From the NCBI RefSeq assembly GCF_047160095.1, contig NZ_AP038785.1, positions 1,240,001-1,304,000 on the forward strand: a DNA stretch of 64,000 bases. Reading direction: 5' to 3'. Each line of letters opens with the position of its first letter. The stretch's first letter is position 1. The notes beneath the pieces were generated by a model that did not search any database, had not been told where the DNA came from, and saw nothing but the letters and a program-made list of their open reading frames with translations. Position numbers and translations under genes: made by a program. Below are positions 52,480-61,300 of this stretch, piece after piece. This DNA is from Rodentibacter abscessus. Its GTDB lineage: Bacteria; Pseudomonadota; Gammaproteobacteria; Enterobacterales; Pasteurellaceae.

Positions 52480-53184
52480 ATGAAATTTTATCGAAATTTA
52501 CACCCCTTCAAAGTGATAAGCTTTGATTTAGATGATACGCTTTACGATAACCGTGAGGTTATAACCGCTGCGGTTGCACGCTTTATTCAATACGTACAAA
52601 ATCTCACGCAATGCCCAAGTTTTGGTGAAGAATGGGGGGAATTAAAAGATCAAATTGCACGGAAAAATCCTCGCTTAAGCGAAGATGTGACGGAATGGCG
52701 AAAAGAAGCACTACGCCAATTTCTAGTCAAAAAAGACAAAAATGCGGAGGAAATTGACCGCACTTTAACGTTTGCAATGAACGAATTTTTTCATTGGCGA
52801 CACCGAATTACCGTACCGGAAGAAACGATCAGCGTTTTAAATTCATTGAAAACAGATTATAAACTTAGCGTGATTACAAACGGAAATGTCGAACCCTCAC
52901 GTATCGGTTTAACCCAATTTGATCTTATCTTACGTGGCGGCGAGCACGGCAGAGCAAAACCGCACGAGGATTTATTCCTACAAACCGCGCGTTATTTTAA
53001 TATTGCTCCGCAAGAAATTTTACACGTAGGCGATAACTTAATCACTGACGTACAGGGGGCGATTCAAGCCGGTTGCCAAGCAGTATGGATTAATTTATCG
53101 GAGAATACGCTTGCCGATTTTTCCGAAGCAACCCTTTTACCCACTTTAGAAATCAATCAATTAACCGAATTACTTAAGCTATGA
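52480..53184 (+). CDS. yigB: HAD-family phosphatase YigB
   Basis: A 234-residue haloacid dehalogenase-type hydrolase. VISFDLDDTLYDN holds the nucleophilic and acid aspartates (residues about 15-17), ITNGN is motif II, the lysine lies in GRAKPHEDLFL, and HVGDNLITDVQGAIQAGCQAVW is motif IV. The opening MKFYRNLHPFKVISFDLDDT resembles E. coli YigB, one of the phosphatases acting on the riboflavin intermediate ARPP and FMN. The gene begins directly after the preceding TAA and its own stop overlaps ygiB (ATGA). Confidence 0.88.
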   Translation: MKFYRNLHPFKVISFDLDDTLYDNREVITAAVARFIQYVQNLTQCPSFGEEWGELKDQIARKNPRLSEDVTEWRKEALRQFLVKKDKNAEEIDRTLTFAMNEFFHWRHRITVPEETISVLNSLKTDYKLSVITNGNVEPSRIGLTQFDLILRGGEHGRAKPHEDLFLQTARYFNIAPQEILHVGDNLITDVQGAIQAGCQAVWINLSENTLADFSEATLLPTLEINQLTELLKL

Positions 53185-53801
53185 AAAAACAAAACCAAAT
53201 TCTTGTTACGCTTTCCATTGTTGCCTTACTTGGTGGCTGCTCGGAAGAAGAAGTACAACGCGATGTTTATCATTCCCTTGAAGACTGCCTTGCCGATTGG
53301 AAAAAAATCGAACTCTGTGAGGCTGACAAAAACACGGAAAATACACAAACCGCTCCGATTAACGAAAACCGTCAAACCACGCTATCTCAAAATAGCAATT
53401 CCCTCTCAAATTTAGGTTTGCGCAATAACGGAGAGAACGCAAATACCGCCAATCAAGAATGGCAAAATGCTCAAAACAACCAACCGAACGGTGGACAAAA
53501 TACCAATAATGAACCCGCAGCCAATGCGGAAAGCAATGATCCTTCTTTAGGTGCAGCTATCGCCGGCGGAGTGATGGGGTATATGGCAGCACGTGCAATC
53601 AGCAGCTTTTTAGGCCCAAGTTATCATCCGAGCAATCGTGCGGTTTCCACTCCGACAGGACAAGTTATCCAACCGCAAACCAACCGCTCTGTCGGCAAAC
53701 CCATGTTGGTAAAAGGCAAAGCAGGTAGTATGAATAGCAAACCTGTTTCACGTGGTGGTTTCACTGCGCCGAGTAGTTCAAAACGTAGCAGCGGAGGCTA
53801 A
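53181..53801 (+). CDS. ygiB: YgiB-family (DUF1190) lipoprotein
   Basis: A 206-residue lipoprotein with signal peptide ending in lipobox LLGGC (cysteine at about residue 20). DVYHSLEDCLADWKKIELCE is the conserved head with paired cysteines; a long Asn/Gln/Thr-rich linker follows (residues about 50-120), then AAIAGGVMGYMAARAISSFLG and a Ser/Gly/Arg-rich tail typical of DUF1190 proteins. It overlaps yigB by 4 bases and is followed by ygiC one base later, as in the E. coli ygiB-ygiC pair. Function unknown. Confidence 0.87.
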   Translation: MKKQNQILVTLSIVALLGGCSEEEVQRDVYHSLEDCLADWKKIELCEADKNTENTQTAPINENRQTTLSQNSNSLSNLGLRNNGENANTANQEWQNAQNNQPNGGQNTNNEPAANAESNDPSLGAAIAGGVMGYMAARAISSFLGPSYHPSNRAVSTPTGQVIQPQTNRSVGKPMLVKGKAGSMNSKPVSRGGFTAPSSSKRSSGG

Positions 53802-53802
53802 A

Positions 53803-54984
53803 ATGAAACGCGTTACCGGTTTTCCTACCCGCCCTGATATGACGCAGCAGCTTTTAGACGTAGGATTCGATTATTACAATTTACCCTCAAGCGATGGTTC
53901 CCATTATTGGTCGGATAATGTTGCCTATGAATTTACCTTGGCAGAAATCGATCGCATTGAAGATACCACGAATGAACTCCACGCCATGTGTTTGGACTTT
54001 GTTGCAGATGAAATCAAGCAAGGGGATTATTCCTATTATCGTTTTAGCGATTTACAAAAGCAGCTTATTGAAGATGCGTGGCGCAAACAAGCCCCATATT
54101 TATACGGACGCTTTGATTTCGGCTATGACGGCGAAAATTTAAAAATGTTTGAATATAACGCCGATACGCCCACTTCTTTACTCGAAGCTGCCGTAGTGCA
54201 ATGGCAATGGTTAGAACAAATCGAAGGGCTACAACATCGCGATCAATTCAACTGGATTCACGAAGAATTACTCAAACATTTCACCTTTCTCAAACAACAA
54301 AGCGGAAAATCCGACTTCCATTTTAGTGCGATGCAAGAGGCCGGACGTGAAGATTGGGGCAATGTGGATTATCTGGCAGATGTTGCTTACAACGCAGGTT
54401 GGAACATTCATCAACTTGCCGTGGAAGATATCGGCTATAACCAAGAAAACCAAGAATTTATCGATTTAAACGATGCACCTATCGAAATGTTGTTCAAGCT
54501 TTATCCGCTAGAATGGTTAAGTAGTGCTGAATTTGCTCAACATATTCCTACCGCTAAAACAAATTTTATTGAACCGGCTTGGAAAATGCTATTAAGCAAC
54601 AAAGCCTTATTGGCAAAATTATGGCAACGTTATCCAAACCACCCGAACTTACTCCCGGCATATTTCAATAAATTTGATATTACCGACAGAAAAGCCATTT
54701 GGGTGAAAAAGCCGTTGCTAGGTCGCGAAGGCGCAAATGTGTTCTATTATGAAAAAAGTAACGGGGTAGAATTTGCCGCCAAAGGTAGTGAACATTCGGC
54801 ATTCTACGATACAGCAGGCTATATTTATCAACAAAAATTCGAACTCCCGAATTTTGACGGAATGTATCCGGTTATCGGCTCATGGGTAATCGGCGATGTA
54901 GCATGCGGTATGGGACTGCGGGAAGATTTCACGGCAGTAACAGGAAATGACAGCCACTTCGTACCACATTATTTTGTGCCGTAA
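53803..54984 (+). CDS. ygiC: YgiC, glutathionylspermidine synthase-like ATP-grasp protein
   Basis: A 393-residue protein homologous to the synthetase domain of glutathionylspermidine synthase. FDFGYDGENLKMFEYNADTPTS is the substrate-binding block, VKKPLLGREGANVFYYEK the ATP-grasp loop, and YPVIGSWVIGDVACGMGLRED the end motif. E. coli YgiC binds and hydrolyses ATP but is not known to make glutathionylspermidine, so the real ligase substrate is open. ATG 53803 has GGAGG upstream; a start 17 codons earlier would lie inside ygiB. The pairing with a DUF1190 lipoprotein suggests a shared envelope-linked job. Confidence 0.9.
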   Translation: MKRVTGFPTRPDMTQQLLDVGFDYYNLPSSDGSHYWSDNVAYEFTLAEIDRIEDTTNELHAMCLDFVADEIKQGDYSYYRFSDLQKQLIEDAWRKQAPYLYGRFDFGYDGENLKMFEYNADTPTSLLEAAVVQWQWLEQIEGLQHRDQFNWIHEELLKHFTFLKQQSGKSDFHFSAMQEAGREDWGNVDYLADVAYNAGWNIHQLAVEDIGYNQENQEFIDLNDAPIEMLFKLYPLEWLSSAEFAQHIPTAKTNFIEPAWKMLLSNKALLAKLWQRYPNHPNLLPAYFNKFDITDRKAIWVKKPLLGREGANVFYYEKSNGVEFAAKGSEHSAFYDTAGYIYQQKFELPNFDGMYPVIGSWVIGDVACGMGLREDFTAVTGNDSHFVPHYFVP

Positions 54985-55023
54985 AAATGATGAGAACTAT
55001 GTCTTTACAAACTATCTAAAGCT

Positions 55024-55053
55024 AAAAGTGCGGTCAAATTTGACCGCATTTTT
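55024..55053 (+). terminator. ygiC terminator with uptake signal
   Basis: GTGCGGTCAAATTTGACCGCA is an 18-bp palindrome core (GCGGTCAAA/TTTGACCGC) followed by TTTTT, 40 bases past the ygiC stop; its first arm is AAGTGCGGT. Confidence 0.85.
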
Positions 55054-55069
55054 AGTGTTCATCATTTGT

Positions 55070-55236
55070 CGCTATTGCACAAATCATCGTAGGTGCCGTT
55101 AGGCAAAGCCGTAACGAACCGGAGGAAATTTATTGATAAATTGATAAAAGGTGCGTTACGCCTGCGGCTACCCCCCTACAAAACCTAAAGTTCTTTTTAT
55201 CAACCATTTTTTCTATTATGCCTCTACATAATATTC
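55070..55236. repeat. Degenerate complete family A element
   Basis: TTGCACAAATCATCGTAGG, GGCAAAGCCGTAACG, GGAAATTTATTGATAAA, GGTGCGTTACGCCTGCGGCTA and CCTCTACATAATATTCG follow the order and orientation of the 51811 copy with more substitutions. It fills the gap between ygiC and the adhesin gene. Confidence 0.62.
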
Positions 55237-55243
55237 GATAAAA

Positions 55244-55268
55244 AAACCGCAGCTTTTAGCTGCGGTTT
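55244..55268 (-). terminator. Adhesin gene terminator
   Basis: AAACCGCAGCT and AGCTGCGGTTT form an 11-bp stem with a TTT loop and a TTTTTT tail on the minus strand, 33 bases past the adhesin stop. Confidence 0.9.
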
Positions 55269-55300
55269 AATTATTTTAGCGAATGTTCGCAGGTATTAAA

Positions 55301-58300
55301 TTACCATTGGTAACCAACACCTACCGAACCGCCCACATCACCGCGACTATTGGTGTTACCTTGAAGTTTCAAGATTAACTTACCGTTATCGCTAGCACGT
55401 GAGTAACCTACCGCTAAGGCATTTTCACCTTTGAAGTGACCAGCAGATGCCGCAACCATTGATTTACCCGGTAAATAAACCTGTGGTAAACCTGCCGCAG
55501 CGTTAGCACCGGCAATACCCGCACGTAAGTCTTTATCGACTTTATTAATACGGTTATTGATATTACCGGCAACGCCTCTTAATTGGCTCACGTTAACCGC
55601 ATCGGTATCAGCTGTACCCGGAGCAACATTCTTGATCTGGGTTGGCGCAAGATTACCGTTTGCATCCGCTTTACCGATAACAATATTGCCGTTTTTATCA
55701 CCGGTGATAATCGGGCCGGTATTACCGCCGACCTGAACGGTGTTGACGGAAATATTGTCACTTAAACCGTAAGTCACGGTGCTATCGCCGTTTGCATTAA
55801 CGGTAATGTTAGCCTCTAGGTTTTTACCTGCTTGGTAAGTCACGGTTTTACCCGGATTGACTTTAGCCGAACCGTTATTTGAGGTCACTAAGTTATTGGT
55901 TTTCGCTGCTTTAATGGTGTGTCCTGCGCTATTAATCGCATTCACAACCGTTGTGCCGTTCACCAAATTGCCACCGTTTCCTGCCGGATCAACACTTACC
56001 GTACCGTTAGGGTTAGCCACGATATTTGTCGTGTTCGCAACCAAACCTTTATTCGGATCGATCGTGATCGTTGTTCCATCGGCTTTAGTAGTTACAGTAA
56101 TCGTGCGTACACCATTTTCTGTCGAACCGGTCACATTAACCGCACCATCGCCTTTGAAGTTTACGCGATTAGCATTCTTCACAGTGTCTTTATAACCGTT
56201 TCCTTCCGCTTCAACAATCCAACCCATATTTTGTAGATCACGAACTGTTGCCGCCGAATCAGGTTTTGTTGGGTTGCTTAAATCCACTAACACATTACTT
56301 GAAGTATTGGTTGTCGGATTAATTACATCGCCACTCGCCGTATTCGGAACGGTTGTCGTGTTCAAGGTTGAACCCACACCGGTAATTTGCGTAGGTTTAC
56401 CGTTCGTTGTGATATTCAGTGCGAAATCCGGTTGTGTCGGATTATTCGTTGCAGGCGTTGCATTGTCTGCATTGAAATCCACTTTCGGCGCAGTCGGATT
56501 CGACACATTACCCACTGTCAATGTCGTAGTATTCACATTGCTTACCGTAATATCTTTTGATAAACCGTAAGTAATGGTGCTGCCGGTTTGGTTGATTTCC
56601 AAGTTTTTACCTGCGACATAGGTCAAGGTATCGCCGGCTCTCACTTTCGTGCCTGCAGCATCCGCACCGCTAACCACTTGGTTATCGTTACTGCTTGTAT
56701 TCACAGTGTGGTACACGTTGTTAACAGTGTTCGCAACATCGTCTACCGTTGCAAGCGGTTTAGTACCGTTGCTGCTATCAAACTCGGCTTTACCCGTTGT
56801 TGCATTAGCAGAAACATTACCGGTCGCCGCATTGGCGATATTGGTTGAATTTGCCGTCAAATTACCGTTTTTATCAATCGTAACGCTTGAACCGTCAACC
56901 TTCACATTAACGGTAATGTCAGATTTATTACCATCAGAGGTAATATTCACAACAGTGCCGCTGCCATTGTTGAAGTTTACGGTATCGTAAGCTGCAACAA
57001 AGTCTTTCGCCTTACCATTTTCTTGCAAGTTCCAGCCTGAATTCAACACATCTTGAACGGTTGCAGCTTCAGTCAAGTTATTGCTAATTGTCGTCGGTGC
57101 GCTTGAACTGTTTAGATTCGTTCCGCCGGTTAGACTACTTGCATTGTTAAAGTGATTGTTTAAACCACTAATCGTACCGTTGGTAATTGTTGTGTTGCCT
57201 ACGGTGATACTTGTTACGTTAATATCACTAGATAAACCATATTCCACAACATGGTTACCATTGCCATCGGTCGTTTGGTTCACAACAAGGTTTTTACCCG
57301 CTGAGTAAGTTACGGTATCACCAGCTTTCACTCGAGTTTGACTTTGATTTGGATCTGCTACCGTTTGTACACCATCTTTACCACCATTGGCATTAGATGC
57401 AGTGATGTTATGTGAAACATTGTTTAATGTGTTCACTAATGTACTAGCATTCACAAATGATGCACCTTGTGTAGGATCATCCAACTTCGCCGTACCGTTT
57501 TCATTGGTTGAGGTTGAAGTGCTGTTCACATCAAAGCCGACATTCAACGTGCCGTTGTTAATGGTAACATTCGGGGTTGTTCCATTACCGTTCACATAGT
57601 TGACGTTATTCACCGTGCTTTGGTTTGCAGGTTCGCCGCTAGTAGTATTGGTAACAGTTTGGTTGTTCACAGTGTAGTTGACTTCTTTACCTTTAATAGT
57701 AATCGTACGAACATCACCGCTATCCGAACCTTCTACCGTAACACCGCCTGCGCCGACAAAATTCACTTCGTTGGCATTTTTAACCGTGTTGCTGTAGTTG
57801 TTGCCTGTTGCTTTAACAATCCAACCCATATTCACCAAATCACGTACTGTCGCTGCTGAATTTAACGTGCCTTCCGGTAAGTTGGTTAAATTCACTAACT
57901 GTTTGGTAACATCCGGTTGTCTTGCGCCGTCTTTATCACCCGGATTCGTCGCCACATCGGTCAAGTTCAATACCGAACCTACGCCGGTAATTTGTGTCGG
58001 TTTACCGTTTGTCGTGATATTCAACGCAAATTCCGGTGCGTTACTTGCGTTATTATTAGTCGCAGGTTTCGCAGTTTCCGCATTGAAATCCACTTTTGGT
58101 GCTGTCGTATTAGACACATTACCAATGGTTAACGTGGTGGTGTTCACATTATTCACAGTGATGTTTTCAGATAAACCGTAAGTAATGTTATGTCCGTCTT
58201 GTACGATTTCTAAATTTTTCGCCGCAGTGAATTGAACTGTATCGCCCGCTTTCACTTGTGCACCCGTAGCATTAGCCTTAGAGGTGATTTGCGTTTCAAC

Positions 58301-61300
58301 TTTAGAAGTATTCAACGTATGGAACACGTTATTAATGGTGTTCGCTACATCGGTTACCGTTGCAATCGTGCCGTTAGTCACGTTCGATTCCGCTTTACCT
58401 GTCGTGGTATTCGCTTTCACATCACCGGTTTTCACCGCCACCGTGCCGTTGGTCACGTTGGTTGTGCTGTTATCGCCTTTGATGATATTCGAAGTGTTCG
58501 CCACTAATTTACCGTCTACCACGCTGATAGTCGCGTTATCAACATTCACGTTGTAGGTAACGTTGCTGACCGTGCCGTTCGCATCTGTCTCAATTACCGC
58601 TGTGGTTGCCGTGCCGTTATTAAAGTTCACCGTGTCATACGGTTTCACGAAGTCTTTCGCCGCACCGTTTTCTTGTAAGTTCCAACCTGAATTGAGGATG
58701 TCGCCTACGGTCGCTGCGTTAGTGACGTTTAAGTTTGTCGGTAAACTTTGTTCTTTGGTTACATCTTTACCTTCGGTGTTGTACACATCTTTATTATACG
58801 TATCCGGTAAGTTGCTATTTAAACCGCTAATCGTACCGTTGGTGATGGTGGTGTTACCTACGGTGATGTTATTCGCCGTGATGTTATTCAGGCTGATATT
58901 TTCTGATAAACCGTAAGTGATGTTCGCTCCGTCTTGGTTGATTTCGAGGTTTTTACCCGCTTTATACGTGATGGTATCACCCGCTTTCACTTGAACATCT
59001 TTATGACCGCCGCTGGTGACTTGGTCATTGTTCTTCGCTGTTGTGATGTTAAATGATGAATTGTTCACCAAGTTCGCCACTTCCGTTGCGTTCAAGAAGG
59101 AATCACCGTTAGTCACTGAAACCGTACCGTTCGGGTTCACCGTGCCGTTTGTGGTGTTAACATCAAAGGCAACGTTTAACGTACCATTGTTGATGGTCAC
59201 ATTCGGGGTTGTTCCCGTGCCGTTTACGTAGTTGACGTTGTTTACCGTGCTTTGGTTTGCAGGTTCGCCGTTCGTGCCGTTAGTCACGGTTTGGTTGTTC
59301 ACGGTGTAGTTGACTTCTTTACCGGTTACGGTAATGTCGTAAATACCGGTTGTCGCATTCGCTTTACCCGTTACGTTCACGCCGTTTTCACCGATAAAGT
59401 TTACGGTATTGGCATTACGTACCGCCGCAGAATAGTTGTTACCGTCCGCTCTTACCACCCAGCCGTAGTCTTTCAAATCGCCCACGGTTACGACCGCACT
59501 TGGATCCGTCGCATTGGTTAAGTCGATAAATTTATTTTGGTTATCGCCTGTGTTGCTGTCTGATGTGGTTGGAATCGTAATGTTATTCAACGCCGTGCTG
59601 ACATTGGTGATCTTATCGCCGCCGACATCTAAACCTTTATCCGTTGAGCTGATATTGGTTGTCGGTGCTGTCGGATCAGACACGTTACCCACTGTCAATG
59701 TTGTGGTGTTCACGTGGTTGAATGTGACGTTTTCAGCGGTTGCAAAGGCAATTCTGCCGCCGGTTTGGTTCACCACCAAGTTTTTACCTGCTACAAACTC
59801 CAGCGTATCACCGGCTTTCACTTGGGTTGTGCCGTTAGTTGCCGTTACCGCTTCATCCGTGTTGGTCGCGTTTACGGTGTGGAACACGTTATTAATGGTG
59901 TTCGCTACATCGGTTACCGTTGCAATCGTGCCGTTAGTCACGTTCGATTCCGCTTTACCTGTCGTGGTATTCGCATTCACATCACCGGTTTTCACTGCCA
60001 CCGTACCGTTGGTCACGTTGGTTGTGCTGTTATCGCCTTTGATGATATTCGAAGTGTTCGCCACTAATTTACCGTCTACCACGCTGATAGTTGCGTTATC
60101 AACATTCACGTTGTAGGTAACGTTGCTGACCGTGCCGTTCGCATCTGTCTCAATCACCGCTGTGGTTGCCGTGCCGTTATTAAAGTTCACCGTGTCATAC
60201 GGTTTCACGAAGTCTTTCGCCGCACCGTTTTCTTGTAAGTTCCAACCTGAATTGAGGATGTCGCCTACGGTCGCTGCGTTAGTGACGTTTAAATTTGTCG
60301 GTAAACTTTGTTCTTTGGTTACAGGGCTGTTGTTTGTGTTGTACTCATCTTTATTGTATGTCGGCGGTAAAGTGCTATTTAAACCGCTAATCGTACCGTT
60401 GGTGATGGTGGTGTTACCTACGGTGATATTATTCGCCGTGATGTTATTCAGGCTGATATTTTCTGATAAACCGTAAGTGATGTTCGCTCCGTCTTGGTTG
60501 ATTTCGAGGTTTTTACCCGCTTTATACGTGATGGTATCACCCGCTTTCACTTGAACATCTTTATGACCGCCGCTGGTGACTTGGTCATTGTTCTTCGCTG
60601 TTGTGATGTTAAATGATGAATTGTTCACCAAGTTCGCCACTTCCGTTGCGTTCAAGAAGGAATCACCGTTAGTCACTGAAACCGTACCGTTCGGGTTCAC
60701 CGTGCCGTTTGTGGTGTTAACATCAAAGGCAACGTTTAACGTACCATTGTTGATGGTCACATTCGGGGTTGTTCCCGTGCCGTTTACGTAGTTGACGTTG
60801 TTTACCGTGCTTTGGTTTGCAGGTTCGCCGTTCGTGCCGTTAGTCACGGTTTGGTTGTTCACGGTGTAATTCACTTCTTTACCGGTTACGGTAATGTCGT
60901 AAATACCTGTTGTCGCATTCGCTTTACCCGTTACGTTCACGCCGTTTTTACCGATAAAGTTTACGGTATTGGCATTACGTACCGCCGCAGAATAGTTGTT
61001 ACCGTCCGCTCTTACCACCCAGCCGTAGTCTTTCAAATCGCCCACGGTTACGACCGCACTTGGATCCGTTGCATTGGTTAAGTCGATAAATTTATTTTGG
61101 TTATCGCCTGTGTTGCTGTCTGATGTGGTTGGAATCGTAATGTTATTCAACGCCGTGCTGACATTGGTGATCTTATCGCCGCCGACATCTAAACCTTTAT
61201 CCGTTGAGCTGATATTGGTTGTCGGTGCTGTCGGATCAGACACGTTACCCACTGTCAATGTTGTGGTGTTCACGTGGTTGAATGTGACGTTTTCAGCGGT

